Of a stretch of 58,568 bases of DNA, positions 45,455 to 58,568 are shown in pieces. The position numbers and the translations under genes are program-made. The notes beneath the pieces are model-generated. The model worked only from the letters and a program-made list of their open reading frames with translations, searched no databases and was not told where the DNA came from. Origin of the DNA: Pluralibacter sp. (GTDB lineage: Bacteria > Pseudomonadota > Gammaproteobacteria > Enterobacterales > Enterobacteriaceae); contig NZ_JAFAGS010000094.1 of assembly GCF_019237635.1 (NCBI RefSeq), positions 1 to 58,568 of the forward strand, written 5' to 3'. Within the stretch, counting starts at the first letter, position 1; each line of letters begins with the position of its first letter.

Positions 45455-46003
45455 ATGGTCACCACCCACGTTTTCATTGCTGTCAGCCTGGATGGTTTTA
45501 TTGCGCGTGAAGATGGCGATATCAGCTGGCTGTTGCAGAGAGATGACCCTACCGAGGATCATGGCTATGATGATTTTATCCTCGATAAAGATGTCATTGT
45601 TATGGGCCGGGGAAGCTATGAGAAAGTGATGACCTTCGACGCATGGCCTTACTCTCTGCCTGTGCTGGTGTTATCGAAACAGCTCACCGGAACGCCAGTA
45701 CCTGACGCCTTAAAGGATAAGGTTCAATTTATCCATTCTTCACCCGCAGAGACGATTGCCCGTCTGGCTGAACAGAACATACAGCGAGTCTATCTTGATG
45801 GCGGTCAGGTGGTGCAGTCATTTCTTCGTGAGGGGCTTATCACCGACATGGTCATTACGACCGTTCCCGTGCTGATCGGAACAGGGAAGCCTTTGTTCGG
45901 GGCATTGCCCGGAGATATTGATTTAACGCTGCTCTCCAGCCGTAGCTTCCCTTCTGGTCTCGTTCAGTCCACTTATCGCGTGCAGACAAAAAACCCGCAT
46001 TAA
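45455..46003 (+). CDS. Dihydrofolate-reductase-like (RibD_C) protein
   Basis: A 182-residue protein of the RibD C-terminal/dihydrofolate-reductase fold, like the YyaP group. Visible features are the nucleotide-binding start FIAVSLDGFIAREDGD (residues 6-21), VIVMGRGSYEKV (about 49) and the conserved DGGQVVQSFLREGLITDM (about 114) with GTGKPLFG. Activity is unknown; NADPH-dependent reduction is likely. I chose the ATG at 45455 because an AAGGAG ribosome site precedes it. With a 31-base gap to sitD it may belong to the sit operon. Its stop lies inside the mnmE terminator hairpin. Confidence 0.82.
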   Translation: MVTTHVFIAVSLDGFIAREDGDISWLLQRDDPTEDHGYDDFILDKDVIVMGRGSYEKVMTFDAWPYSLPVLVLSKQLTGTPVPDALKDKVQFIHSSPAETIARLAEQNIQRVYLDGGQVVQSFLREGLITDMVITTVPVLIGTGKPLFGALPGDIDLTLLSSRSFPSGLVQSTYRVQTKNPH

Positions 46004-46019
46004 CAGCCCGTTAATGCGG
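45987..46019 (-). terminator. mnmE terminator
   Basis: CCGCATTAAC (45995-46004) and GTTAATGCGG (46010-46019) form a perfect 10-bp stem with a 5-base loop. On the minus strand it is followed by GTTTTTTG, so it terminates mnmE transcripts. The RibD_C-type gene stops within it (46001-46003). Confidence 0.85.
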
Positions 46020-46045
46020 ATTAGTGAACGTTCACGGACTCAACG

Positions 46046-47410
46046 TTACTTACCAATACAGAAGCTCGAGAATATCCGTCCCAGCAGATCGTCGGAGGTA
46101 AATTCACCGGTAATCTCGCTTAACGCCTGTTGCGCCAGACGCAGCTCTTCCGCCAGCAGTTCGCCTGCCCACGCGCCAATCAGCTGCGCTTTACCCTGCT
46201 GCAGGTGGTTGGCCGCGGCTTCCAGCGCCTGGAGGTGGCGACGACGGGCGAGGAATCCGCCTTCCATATTGGTGTCAAAACCCATGCTCTGCTTGAGGTG
46301 GTTACGCAACAGGTTCACGCCTTCGCCCTGACGCGCGGAGAGTCGAATCAGCGAGTGACCATTCACCTCGCTTAACCCCACCGACTCGCCGGTCATATCC
46401 GCTTTATTACGGACCACGGTGATCGGCAAATTCGCCGGTAAACGGGCGATAAAATCGGGCCAGATCTGCGCCGGGTCGATGGCGTCGGTGGTGGTGCCAT
46501 CGACCATAAACAGGACGCGGTCGGCCTGCTCGATTTCCTGCCAGGCGCGCTCAATGCCGATACGCTCGACTTCGTCGCTGGCGTCGCGCAGACCCGCGGT
46601 ATCGATGATGTGCAGCGGCATCCCGTCGATGTGGATGTGTTCGCGCAGCACATCGCGGGTGGTGCCGGCGATGTCGGTCACAATCGCTGCTTCACGGCCC
46701 GCGAGAGCGTTCAACAGGCTCGATTTCCCGGCGTTAGGTCGCCCGGCAATCACCACTTTCATCCCTTCACGCAGCAGGCTGCCCTGGCGCGCTTCGGCGC
46801 GCACGGCGTCGAGATCGGCCATCACGCCGTTCAGCTGTGCCTCGATTTTGCCGTCAGAGAGGAAATCAATCTCTTCGTCCGGGAAGTCGATCGCCGCCTC
46901 GACGTAGATGCGCAGGTGAGTGAGCGCTTCCACAAGGTGGTTAACGCGGGCAGAGAACACCCCCTGCAGCGAGTTCAGCGCGGAACGCGCCGCCTGTTCG
47001 GAGCTGGCGTCGATCAGGTCAGCAATCGCCTCGGCTTGCGCCAGATCGAGCTTATCGTTAAGAAACGCCCGCTCGGAGAACTCGCCGGGTTTTGCAATGC
47101 GCAGGCCGGGCAGCGTCAGAATGCGTTTTAACAGCAGGTCGAGGATCACCGGGCCGCCGTGCCCTTGCAGTTCCAGCACATCTTCGCCGGTAAAGGAGTT
47201 CGGGCCGGGGAACCACAGGGCAATGCCCTGATCCAGCGCGGTGCCGTCGGCATCTTTAAACGGCAGATAATCGGCGTAGCGCGGTTTTGGCAGTTTGCCC
47301 AGCACCGCTTCGGCAACCTCGCGCGCCTTCAGGCCGGAGATACGCAGAATGCCTACACCACCGCGTCCCGGTGGGGTTGCCTGGGCGACGATAGTGTCGT
47401 TATGGCTCAT
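46046..47410 (-). CDS. mnmE: tRNA modification GTPase MnmE
   Basis: MnmE (TrmE) is a GTPase that, with MnmG, modifies the wobble uridine of several tRNAs. The 454-residue protein has an N-terminal tetrahydrofolate-binding domain, a helical domain and an inserted G domain with [14 protein letters not shown] (about 222-235), [15 protein letters not shown] and NKAD motifs. It ends with the essential CIGK. The length equals E. coli. Its partner MnmG is at 14345-16234. Confidence 0.98.
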   Translation of the reverse strand: MSHNDTIVAQATPPGRGGVGILRISGLKAREVAEAVLGKLPKPRYADYLPFKDADGTALDQGIALWFPGPNSFTGEDVLELQGHGGPVILDLLLKRILTLPGLRIAKPGEFSERAFLNDKLDLAQAEAIADLIDASSEQAARSALNSLQGVFSARVNHLVEALTHLRIYVEAAIDFPDEEIDFLSDGKIEAQLNGVMADLDAVRAEARQGSLLREGMKVVIAGRPNAGKSSLLNALAGREAAIVTDIAGTTRDVLREHIHIDGMPLHIIDTAGLRDASDEVERIGIERAWQEIEQADRVLFMVDGTTTDAIDPAQIWPDFIARLPANLPITVVRNKADMTGESVGLSEVNGHSLIRLSARQGEGVNLLRNHLKQSMGFDTNMEGGFLARRRHLQALEAAANHLQQGKAQLIGAWAGELLAEELRLAQQALSEITGEFTSDDLLGRIFSSFCIGK

Positions 47411-47431
47411 GGTTTGTCTCGTCTAATACAA

Positions 47432-47457
47432 ATAAAAAAGGCGGTCAATTGACCGCC
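47432..47457 (-). terminator. yidC terminator
   Basis: A perfect palindrome, GGCGGTCAATTGACCGCC (47440-47457), is followed on the minus strand by six T residues. It lies between yidC and mnmE and fits a Rho-independent terminator of the rpmH-rnpA-yidD-yidC transcript, perhaps leaky for mnmE. Confidence 0.85.
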
Positions 47458-47483
47458 CTTATTTTAGCTTCAGCGTAACCGAA

Positions 47484-49127
47484 TCAGGACTTTTTCTTTT
47501 CGCGGCTATGCAGGCCACGTTTTTCCAGACCACGGTAGATCAACTGCTGCTGGATGATGGTCACCAGGTTGCTGACGATATAGTACAGCACCAGACCTGA
47601 CGGGAACCACAGGAAGAACACGGTGAAGATGACCGGCATAAAGGTCATGATCTTCTGCTGCATCGGGTCGGTCACGGTAGTCGGCGACATCTTCTGGATG
47701 AAGAACATCGTCACGCCCATCAGGATCGGCAGGATGTAGTACGGGTCCTGTGCGGACAGGTCGTGGATCCACAGCGCGAACGGCGCGTGGCGCAGCTCAA
47801 CGGAGCCCATCAGCATGTAGTACAGCGCAAGGAAGATAGGCATCTGGATAATCAGCGGGAAGCAACCACCCAGCGGGTTCACTTTCTCTGCTTTATACAG
47901 GGCCATCATTTCCTGGCTCTGACGCTGTTTATCATCGCCCAGACGCTCGCGCATGGCCTGAATTTTCGGCTGCAGCATACGCATCTTCGCCATGGAGGTG
48001 TACTGCGCTTTAGTCAGCGGGTACATGATGCCACGAACGATAAAGGTGATGACGATGATGGAGAAGCCCCAGTTGCCGAGGAAGCTGTGGATAAACTTCA
48101 GCAGCTTGAACAGCGGCTGAGAGATGAACCACAGCCAGCCGTAGTCAACGGTCAGATCCAGGTGCGGCGCAACGGCGGCCATTTTGTCCTGAATTTCCGG
48201 GCCGACCCACAGGGTGCTGCCAACAGTGCCGGTCTGGCCTGGCTGAATCAGCGTCGGCTGAGATTTGTAGCCGATAGCCGCAACGCCATTGCCGAGATTC
48301 GCGGTGTAGAAGTTGTTGGCGCCGTCGTTACGCGGAACCCATGCGGTAGCGAAATACTGCTGCAGCATCGCGACCCAACCGTCTTTGGAGTTGACGTTCA
48401 GGTTCTCGTTATCGGCGATAGTATCGAATTTGTATTTTTCGTACTTCGCGTCAGACGTGGAGTATGCCGCGCCGCGGAACGTGTGCAGCGCAAAGTTGTT
48501 GCTGCCCGTATCGCGATGCGTCGGTAAATTGATGGATTGCTTCAACTGACCGAAGGTGGTGATTTCCAGTGGCTTATCGCTGCTGTTTTTCACGCTGTAG
48601 TCAACGTTAACGGCATATTCGCCACGCTTCAGCACAAAGGTCTTGGTGAAGGTGTTGCCGGCTTTGTCGGTATAGGTCAGCGGGATGCTGATTTCGTTCT
48701 GACCGTCCGCCAGGACAAAGGCATCTTTATCAACGTTGTACAGTGGGCGCGGACCGTTAGCCGGGTTATCCGGGCCGTCACGGCCGGTCAGGCCGCTTTG
48801 TGCCTGGTAGATAAACTGCGGCGTGGTTTCCAGTAACTGGAACGGTTCGTTAGAACCCAGCTCTTTCGGGTAAGCCAACAGCTCAGCCTGCTCAACATCA
48901 CCGCCACGGGTGTTGATGGTCAGATCGAGCACGTCGGTTTTCACCGTAATCAGTTTCCCCTGGCCACTGGCCGGTACGCCCTGGTCGGCGGCGCTACCCG
49001 CTGCGGTGGTCGTAGTCTGCGTGGTCTGCTGCTGGGGCTGAGGATTTTTATCCTGCTCCCATGCCTGCCAGATCATGAAAGACACGAACAACAAAGCGAT
49101 GATAAGAAGATTGCGTTGCGAATCCAT
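47484..49127 (-). CDS. yidC: Membrane protein insertase YidC
   Basis: YidC inserts inner-membrane proteins, alone or with SecYEG; in E. coli it is needed for the c and a subunits of the Fo sector encoded in this window. The 547-residue protein has an N-terminal anchor helix (residues 6-24), a large periplasmic domain to about 345, and five helices in the C-terminal third, with the cytoplasmic coil [23 protein letters not shown]. It starts two bases after the yidD stop. Confidence 0.98.
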   Translation of the reverse strand: MDSQRNLLIIALLFVSFMIWQAWEQDKNPQPQQQTTQTTTTAAGSAADQGVPASGQGKLITVKTDVLDLTINTRGGDVEQAELLAYPKELGSNEPFQLLETTPQFIYQAQSGLTGRDGPDNPANGPRPLYNVDKDAFVLADGQNEISIPLTYTDKAGNTFTKTFVLKRGEYAVNVDYSVKNSSDKPLEITTFGQLKQSINLPTHRDTGSNNFALHTFRGAAYSTSDAKYEKYKFDTIADNENLNVNSKDGWVAMLQQYFATAWVPRNDGANNFYTANLGNGVAAIGYKSQPTLIQPGQTGTVGSTLWVGPEIQDKMAAVAPHLDLTVDYGWLWFISQPLFKLLKFIHSFLGNWGFSIIVITFIVRGIMYPLTKAQYTSMAKMRMLQPKIQAMRERLGDDKQRQSQEMMALYKAEKVNPLGGCFPLIIQMPIFLALYYMLMGSVELRHAPFALWIHDLSAQDPYYILPILMGVTMFFIQKMSPTTVTDPMQQKIMTFMPVIFTVFFLWFPSGLVLYYIVSNLVTIIQQQLIYRGLEKRGLHSREKKKS

Positions 49128-49129
49128 CG

Positions 49130-49387
49130 TTAGTGTTCTCTGGTATTAGAAGGTCCTGGTGGGACGGGGTCGTCGCCACCCGGGTGTAAAGGGTGGCATT
49201 TTAATACGCGTTTCACCGTCAACCAACTGCCTTTTATCACACCAAACCTGCGCAATGCCTCAATTCCGTATTGAGAACAGGTTGGCGTGAAACGGCAATG
49301 CGGCCCGAGAAGCGGACTAATCAGGCGTTGATAGACCCTGATTAGGGCTATCAGGACCCGCGAGCCAGGCGACAGTGACGGCGCCAT
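49130..49387 (-). CDS. yidD: Membrane protein insertion efficiency factor YidD
   Basis: An 85-residue, basic, amphipathic protein at the inner-membrane face, which helps YidC-dependent insertion. The DUF37 family motif is [18 protein letters not shown] (residues about 32-49), followed by [13 protein letters not shown]; Cys residues at CRFTPTC and CHP are conserved. Its start overlaps the end of rnpA by 37 bases, a conserved arrangement. Confidence 0.95.
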   Translation of the reverse strand: MAPSLSPGSRVLIALIRVYQRLISPLLGPHCRFTPTCSQYGIEALRRFGVIKGSWLTVKRVLKCHPLHPGGDDPVPPGPSNTREH

Positions 49388-49710
49388 AATTTTTCCAACG
49401 CTTCCGTGAGAGCACGGTTATCGAGGTCAGCAACCCCCTTTTTCGCCACCACCACGAAGTCCATAGGCGGAAGTTCGTGTTGACGTAAACGGAAACTCTC
49501 ACGCGTCAGACGTTTAATCCGATTGCGTTCATGGGCACGTTTAACGTTTTTCTTGGCGACGGTAAGACCGATGCGGGGATGCCCCAGCGAATTCAGGCGG
49601 CCGAGGATGGTGATTTGCGGCGTGCCAGCCCGTTGCGGCTGCTGGAAGACGAATGTGAAATGAGTGGGAGTTAACAAACGTAACTCCCTGGGAAAAGCGA
49701 GCTTAACCAC
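49351..49710 (-). CDS. rnpA: RNase P protein component RnpA
   Basis: RnpA is the 119-residue protein subunit of RNase P, which processes the 5' ends of tRNAs. The RNR motif lies in [21 protein letters not shown] (residues about 54-74). The start is a GTG at 49710, 17 bases after rpmH. The gene overlaps yidD by 37 bases, as in E. coli. Confidence 0.97.
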   Translation of the reverse strand: MVKLAFPRELRLLTPTHFTFVFQQPQRAGTPQITILGRLNSLGHPRIGLTVAKKNVKRAHERNRIKRLTRESFRLRQHELPPMDFVVVAKKGVADLDNRALTEALEKLWRRHCRLARGS

Positions 49711-49727
49711 TCAGGGGTTAGCTTTTA

Positions 49728-50523
<796 letters not shown>

Positions 50524-51921
50524 GTGTCACTTTCGCTTTGGCAGCAGTGTCTTGCCCGATTGCAGGATGAGTTACCAGCCACAGAATTCAGCATGTGGAT
50601 ACGCCCTTTGCAGGCGGAACTGAGCGATAACACGCTGGCCCTGTACGCGCCAAACCGTTTTGTGCTTGATTGGGTAAGGGATAAATACCTTAATAACATC
50701 AACGGACTGCTCAATGATTTCTGTGGGACGGACGTTCCACAGCTGCGCTTTGAAGTCGGCACAAAACCGGTGACCCAGGCGGTAAGAGAGCCTGCGCACG
50801 TCGCCGCGCCTGCCCAGGCGACGCAGCAGCAGATGCCGCGCGTCGCGCCGGTAGCTCGCCCGGGCTGGGACAACGTTCCCGCGCCTGCGGAGCCGTCATA
50901 CCGCTCCAACGTTAACGTCAAACACACCTTCGATAACTTCGTTGAGGGTAAATCGAACCAGCTGGCGCGCGCGGCGGCACGTCAGGTGGCGGATAACCCC
51001 GGCGGCGCCTATAACCCGCTGTTCCTTTATGGCGGCACGGGTCTGGGTAAAACGCACCTGCTGCACGCGGTCGGCAACGGCATTATCGCCCGCAAACCCA
51101 ACGCCAAAGTAGTGTACATGCACTCTGAGCGTTTTGTGCAGGACATGGTAAAAGCGCTGCAAAACAACGCCATTGAAGAGTTCAAGCGTTACTACCGTTC
51201 CGTTGACGCGCTGCTTATCGATGACATTCAGTTTTTTGCCAACAAAGAACGATCCCAGGAAGAGTTTTTCCACACCTTTAATGCCCTGCTGGAAGGCAAC
51301 CAGCAGATAATCCTGACGTCGGATCGCTATCCGAAAGAGATTAATGGTGTGGAAGATCGTCTGAAATCCCGCTTTGGCTGGGGATTGACCGTGGCGATCG
51401 AGCCGCCGGAACTGGAAACCCGCGTCGCGATCCTGATGAAAAAAGCCGACGAAAACGACATCCGCCTGCCGGGCGAAGTGGCGTTTTTCATCGCCAAACG
51501 CCTGCGCTCCAACGTGCGTGAGCTGGAGGGCGCGCTGAACCGCGTCATCGCTAACGCTAACTTCACCGGCCGCGCCATTACCATCGATTTCGTGCGTGAA
51601 GCGCTCAGGGATTTGCTGGCGCTGCAGGAAAAACTGGTCACCATCGATAACATTCAAAAGACGGTGGCGGAGTACTACAAGATCAAAGTGGCGGATCTGC
51701 TCTCCAAGCGCCGTTCCCGTTCTGTCGCGCGTCCGCGGCAGATGGCGATGGCGCTGGCCAAAGAACTCACCAACCACAGCCTGCCGGAAATTGGCGATGC
51801 GTTTGGTGGCCGCGACCACACGACCGTGCTGCACGCCTGCCGCAAGATTGAGCAGCTGCGTGAAGAAAGCCACGATATCAAAGAAGATTTTTCCAATTTA
51901 ATCAGAACATTGTCGTCGTGA
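50524..51921 (+). CDS. dnaA: Chromosomal replication initiator DnaA
   Basis: DnaA binds oriC, opens it and loads the DnaB helicase. The 465-residue protein is two residues shorter than in E. coli because of the variable linker (residues about 80-130). It has an N-terminal DnaB-interaction domain, a AAA+ ATPase with Walker A GGTGLGKT (170-177), Walker [10 protein letters not shown], and a C-terminal DNA-binding domain with [15 protein letters not shown] near 430. The start is a GTG at 50524, preceded by GTGGAG. It precedes dnaN by 4 bases. Confidence 0.98.
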   Translation: MSLSLWQQCLARLQDELPATEFSMWIRPLQAELSDNTLALYAPNRFVLDWVRDKYLNNINGLLNDFCGTDVPQLRFEVGTKPVTQAVREPAHVAAPAQATQQQMPRVAPVARPGWDNVPAPAEPSYRSNVNVKHTFDNFVEGKSNQLARAAARQVADNPGGAYNPLFLYGGTGLGKTHLLHAVGNGIIARKPNAKVVYMHSERFVQDMVKALQNNAIEEFKRYYRSVDALLIDDIQFFANKERSQEEFFHTFNALLEGNQQIILTSDRYPKEINGVEDRLKSRFGWGLTVAIEPPELETRVAILMKKADENDIRLPGEVAFFIAKRLRSNVRELEGALNRVIANANFTGRAITIDFVREALRDLLALQEKLVTIDNIQKTVAEYYKIKVADLLSKRRSRSVARPRQMAMALAKELTNHSLPEIGDAFGGRDHTTVLHACRKIEQLREESHDIKEDFSNLIRTLSS

Positions 51922-51925
51922 TCCT

Positions 51926-53025
51926 ATGAAATTTACCGTTGAACGTGAACATTTATTAAAACCGCTGCAGCAGGTGAGTGGTCCGTTAGGCGGCCGTCCG
52001 ACGCTGCCTATCCTTGGCAACCTGCTGCTGCAGGTGGCTGATGGCGCGCTGTCGCTGACCGGTACCGATCTTGAAATGGAAATGGTCGCCCGCGTCGCGC
52101 TGATGCAGCCGCATGATGCGGGGGCGACGACCGTCCCGGCGCGCAAATTCTTCGACATCTGCCGCGGTCTGCCGGAAGGTGCGGAAATTGCCGTTCAGCT
52201 GGAAGGCGACCGCATGCTGGTGCGCTCCGGCCGCAGCCGGTTTTCGCTCTCCACGCTGCCAGCGACGGATTTCCCGAACCTCGATGACTGGCAGAGCGAG
52301 GTGGAATTCACCTTGCCGCAGGCGACAATGAAACGCTTGATTGAGGCCACACAGTTTTCGATGGCGCATCAGGACGTTCGCTACTACTTAAACGGCATGC
52401 TGTTTGAAACCGAAGGCGAAGAGCTGCGTACCGTCGCGACCGACGGTCACCGTCTGGCGGTCTGCGCTATGCCGATTGGCGAGACGCTGCCGAACCATTC
52501 GGTGATCGTGCCGCGTAAAGGCGTAATTGAGCTGATGCGCATGCTCGACGGCGGCGATACGCCGCTGCGCGTGCAGATCGGCAGCAACAACATTCGTGCG
52601 CACGTCGGCGATTTTATCTTTACATCGAAGCTGGTTGACGGCCGTTTCCCGGATTATCGCCGCGTATTGCCGAAAAACCCGGATAAGCACCTGGATGCCG
52701 GTTGCGACCTGCTCAAGCAGGCGTTTGCCCGCGCGGCGATTCTCTCTAACGAGAAATTCCGCGGCGTGCGTCTGTATGTTAGCGAGAATCAGCTCAAGAT
52801 CACCGCCAACAACCCGGAGCAGGAAGAGGCCGAAGAGATTCTGGACGTCACCTACGCCGGAACAGAGATGGAAATCGGCTTTAACGTCAGCTACGTGCTG
52901 GATGTGCTGAATGCGCTCAAGTGCGAAAATGTCCGCATTCTGCTCACCGACTCCGTGTCGAGCGTACAAATTGAAGATGCCGCATCACAGTCGGCTGCCT
53001 ATGTCGTCATGCCAATGAGACTGTA

Positions 53026-53026
<1 letters not shown>
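51926..53026 (+). CDS. dnaN: DNA polymerase III beta sliding clamp DnaN
   Basis: The ring-shaped clamp that holds Pol III on DNA, 366 residues as in E. coli. It begins [20 protein letters not shown] and ends with the protein-binding-groove residues VVMPMRL. Three repeats of the clamp fold follow each other. Its stop overlaps the recF start by one base (TAATG), so translation is coupled. Confidence 0.98.
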
Positions 53027-56542
<3,516 letters not shown>

Positions 56543-56560
56543 GCCGTTTATCCCCTGGTG

Positions 56561-56614
56561 GCGCTATGCTTACCGGGGCGACAACAGGTTTCATTGGCCC
56601 GGTAAGCGTAGCGC
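56561..56614. repeat. Long REP/BIME-type inverted repeat after gyrB
   Basis: GCGCTATGCTTACCGGG (56561-56577) pairs with CCCGGTAAGCGTAGCGC (56598-56614) over 17 positions with one G-T wobble. A 20-base loop lies between. It then runs into GCCGGGCTTTTCTTTT. It is typical of two head-to-head REP elements and may mark the gyrB transcript end. Confidence 0.85.
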
Positions 56615-56748
56615 TGCCGGGCTTTTCTTTTGCGGCAAAAGAGGAATCCTTACCTCACATCCCATCCTCCTTTTTCCCCGACGCTTTTGCTGTTTTTTGA
56701 GCTAAATCGCGTTAGCATGAGTGTTAACTCATTTACCTCGGGGATCTC

Positions 56749-57561
56749 ATGGCTATCAAACTCATCGCAATCGACATGGACGGAACGTTGCTGCTGCCGG
56801 ACCATACTATTTCTCCTGCCGTTAAAAATGCGATTGCCGCCGCACGCGAACGCGGCGTCAACGTGGTGCTGACCACCGGACGACCATATGCGGGCGTGCA
56901 CAGCTATCTGAAAGAGCTGCACATGAATAAACCGGGTGATTACTGCATCACCTATAACGGTGCGCTGGTGCAGAAAGCCGCTGACGGCAGCACGGTGGCG
57001 CAAACCGCGCTGAGCTATGACGACTACCGGTATCTGGAAAAACTGTCCCGCGAAGTGGGTTCTCACTTCCATGCGCTGGATCGCAACACGCTGTACACCG
57101 CCAACCGCGATATCAGCTACTACACCGTGCATGAGTCCTTTGTCGCCACTATCCCGCTGGTGTTCTGTGAAGCGGAGAAGATGGATCCGGAAACCCAGTT
57201 CCTGAAAGTGATGATGATTGATGAGCCGGAAATCCTGGACAAGGCCATTGCCCGTATTCCGGCAGAGGTGAAGGAGAAGTACACCGTGCTGAAGAGCGCG
57301 CCGTACTTCCTGGAAATCCTCGATAAGCGCGTGAACAAGGGGACTGGCGTGAAGGCGCTGGCCGAGGCGCTCGGCATCAAATCGGAAGAAGTAATGGCGA
57401 TTGGCGATCAGGAAAACGACATCGCGATGCTTGAATATGCCGGTGTCGGCGTGGCGATGGACAACGCCATTCCCTCGGTTAAAGAGATGGCTAACGTTGT
57501 CACCAAATCGAATCTTGAAGATGGCGTCGCCAGAGCGATTGAGAAATTTGCCCTCGTCTGA
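56749..57561 (+). CDS. yidA: Sugar phosphatase YidA (HAD, Cof type)
   Basis: A 270-residue HAD-superfamily phosphatase that in E. coli hydrolyses sugar phosphates such as erythrose 4-phosphate and alpha-glucose 1-phosphate. The nucleophile pair is Asp9 and Asp11 (AIDMDGTLL), the LTTGRPY motif is at about residue 44, and the GDQEND metal motif near 220. It has the E. coli length. It is the last conserved gene before the broken accessory zone. Confidence 0.96.
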   Translation: MAIKLIAIDMDGTLLLPDHTISPAVKNAIAAARERGVNVVLTTGRPYAGVHSYLKELHMNKPGDYCITYNGALVQKAADGSTVAQTALSYDDYRYLEKLSREVGSHFHALDRNTLYTANRDISYYTVHESFVATIPLVFCEAEKMDPETQFLKVMMIDEPEILDKAIARIPAEVKEKYTVLKSAPYFLEILDKRVNKGTGVKALAEALGIKSEEVMAIGDQENDIAMLEYAGVGVAMDNAIPSVKEMANVVTKSNLEDGVARAIEKFALV

Positions 57562-57605
57562 AGCGCTAAAGATCTGCTAAAAGTGTAATGGGAGCTTGCC
57601 AGATT

Positions 57606-57695
57606 ATGTTTCCTGTCAGTGATTTGCTGGATTTACAAACGCGTTCTGAATCAGTTGAACTTGAATTTAAGCTGGCGCATGGCGTGGATGGTTAG
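57606..57695 (+). pseudogene. N-terminal stump of an AlbA_2-domain (RecG-like) protein
   Basis: A 29-codon frame begins with the same run of residues as the AlbA_2 DNA-binding domain of putative ATP-dependent helicase-like proteins (SDLLDLQTRSESVELEFKLA, then HGVDG). In that family the protein continues GKG.. for several hundred residues, but here a TAG follows after GVDG. The rest of the gene is missing, so it was probably cut by a deletion or insertion at about 57693. It lies 44 bases after yidA in the same direction. Confidence 0.7.
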
Positions 57696-57700
57696 GAATC

Positions 57701-57970
57701 TCAATCGACCTTCAGCATGCTCATCTGACTGCAAAATCTTATGAACAGATCCCTGCTATAACGCACCATGAGACCAGCAGTGGGCTTAAAATTCCATTTA
57801 TGTATGCTTTTTAACCTGAAACCGGTCAGGGCCATCAGCCTGCGTGCGGTCTCTTTAGCCAGATAAAGACCTGGACCTGTATGGGCAATACAGGAGCCAA
57901 TCCAGGCAAAGCAAACCAGTATCTCTGGTCTGCGAAAGCAGGTTAAATGAAGACGTGTAATCAGAAGCAT
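57701..57970 (-). CDS. Unidentified short frame, possible remnant
   Basis: An open frame of 89 codons from an ATG at 57970; a longer frame with a TTG start at 58018 would run through the adhesin terminator hairpin. The product is basic, with Cys, His and Arg, and I do not recognise it. There is no clear ribosome site. It may be the end of an inserted element or another broken gene. I list it because the neighbouring DNA is otherwise unexplained. Confidence 0.2.
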   Translation of the reverse strand: MLLITRLHLTCFRRPEILVCFAWIGSCIAHTGPGLYLAKETARRLMALTGFRLKSIHKWNFKPTAGLMVRYSRDLFIRFCSQMSMLKVD

Positions 57971-57973
57971 AAA

Positions 57974-58008
57974 GAAATATCCCCCTACGTCACCAAACGT
58001 CAGGGGGG
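57974..58008 (-). terminator. Terminator of the adhesin gene
   Basis: CCCCCTACGT (57981-57990) pairs with ACGT-AGGGGG (57997-58000 and 58002-58007, one bulged C) around a 6-base loop. On the minus strand it is followed by ATATTTCTTT, a plausible Rho-independent terminator about 40 bases after the adhesin stop. Confidence 0.7.
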
Positions 58009-58048
58009 TAAATTTCAAATAAGAATACTTTAATGTGGCAGTCTGGTA

Positions 58049-58568
58049 TCAGATGCCGGTGCGGCAGGTAACATAAAAAATAATATCTGGTGCACTGTTA
58101 CCATGGAGAATAATGTTGAACATATCCCGCCAAACATAATTGGTAGTTCCTTCACCATCAGTAAATGGTGTCGACGTGAATGTGAGAAAATTACTATTCG
58201 ATGCCATACCAAAATCAGATGTGCTGTAGGCGTTAAGACCTCCCCATTCTCTGAGTACGGAATTTACGTCTTCAGAGGATATTTGTACTGCTCCCTTGTC
58301 CGAGCAATGAGCACTACCACTATCATGCGTCATCTCTTTACCCGGCGTTGTATACCAATTATTAACTGTGAAGATATACACTTGAGGTGTTCCTCCGCTA
58401 CCGGGTGTTCCTGTCAGGGTAACGGTCTTACTATTCGTCGAAGGTGTTCCCGCAAGAGTAACCTTACCATTATTGCTCACCTGTACCCATGGACGGTTTG
58501 AAGACCAGGTATAATTTGCCGGTACGCTTCCGTTCAGCAGTATCTGGAAATCGGCATTCCGGAACCCT
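58049..58568 (-). CDS. Intimin/invasin-like adhesin, C-terminal end (5' end outside window)
   Basis: The frame is open to the end of the window, so the gene starts beyond 58568; about 172 codons are visible. The visible N-terminal part has Ig-like repeat sequence (SSNRPWVQVSNNGKVTLAG and a TVTLTGTP repeat), and the last 90 residues have a Cys pair (SAHCSDKG and YVTCRTGI at the very end), as in the C-type-lectin-like tips of inverse autotransporters. Such proteins are outer-membrane adhesins with an N-terminal beta barrel. The barrel and other Ig domains are not in the window. Confidence 0.75.
   Translation of the reverse strand, partial: GFRNADFQILLNGSVPANYTWSSNRPWVQVSNNGKVTLAGTPSTNSKTVTLTGTPGSGGTPQVYIFTVNNWYTTPGKEMTHDSGSAHCSDKGAVQISSEDVNSVLREWGGLNAYSTSDFGMASNSNFLTFTSTPFTDGEGTTNYVWRDMFNIILHGNSAPDIIFYVTCRTGI

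Noticed and set aside
41786-46003. A pathogenicity island in the sit region
   Set aside because: There is no integrase, tRNA boundary or base-composition shift visible; it looks like gene exchange at a backbone site.

Overview
The window is the replication-origin region of an enterobacterial chromosome (Enterobacteriaceae, close to Escherichia, Citrobacter, Enterobacter and Klebsiella). Most proteins read as near-identical in length and motif to E. coli K-12 proteins, and the order hsrA-rbs-kup-ravA-viaA-asnA-asnC-mioC-oriC-mnmG-rsmG-atp-glmUS-pst-phoU-yieH-adeP-chrR-yieE-yidZ-mdtL-mnmE-yidC-yidD-rnpA-rpmH-dnaA-dnaN-recF-gyrB-yidA follows that backbone. The genus cannot be fixed from the sequence alone.

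Layout. 1-6.8 kb: the tail of an MFS exporter (hsrA) converges on the ribose operon rbsDACBKR, whose promoter carries two palindromic RbsR-type operators. 6.8-13.4 kb: potassium transporter kup, ravA-viaA, and the divergent asnA/asnC pair. 13.5-14.3 kb: mioC and a complete oriC with DnaA boxes R4, R3, R2, R5M and R1, an IHF-like site and three AT-rich 13-mers. 14.3-28.1 kb: mnmG-rsmG, the nine-gene ATP synthase operon, and glmUS. 28.2-31 kb: an accessory pair (an AraC/GyrI-type regulator and an exported amidohydrolase) just beyond the Tn7 attachment site, where E. coli K-12 has nothing. 31-35.8 kb: pstSCAB-phoU behind a run of 11-bp Pho-box repeats. 35.9-41.8 kb: yieH, adeP, chrR, yieE, yidZ, mdtL. 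41.9-46 kb: sitABCD (Mn/Fe uptake) with Fur- and MntR-like boxes, plus a RibD_C/dihydrofolate-reductase-like gene, where E. coli K-12 has the tna operon. 46-56.5 kb: mnmE-yidC-yidD-rnpA-rpmH diverging from dnaA-dnaN-recF-gyrB. 56.6-58.6 kb: yidA, then a broken accessory zone with an AlbA_2-type gene stump, an unidentified frame and the C-terminus of an intimin/invasin-like adhesin that runs off the window.

Functionally the window combines replication initiation (oriC, DnaA, DnaN, RecF, GyrB), energy conversion (F1Fo ATP synthase), membrane protein insertion (YidC), tRNA modification (MnmE/MnmG), RNase P protein, cell-wall precursor supply (GlmU/GlmS) and high-affinity uptake of ribose, phosphate, potassium, adenine and manganese/iron. 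Nearly all housekeeping genes point away from oriC, so they are co-oriented with replication. Short REP-like hairpins sharing a GCGGGT...ACCCGC core are scattered between operons.

I found no clearly new biological system. The parts most worth a second look are the regulator-amidohydrolase pair at attTn7, the sit/RibD_C island with its compound metal-responsive promoter, the atypical phosphopantetheinyl transferase YieE, and the disrupted right end beside the adhesin.
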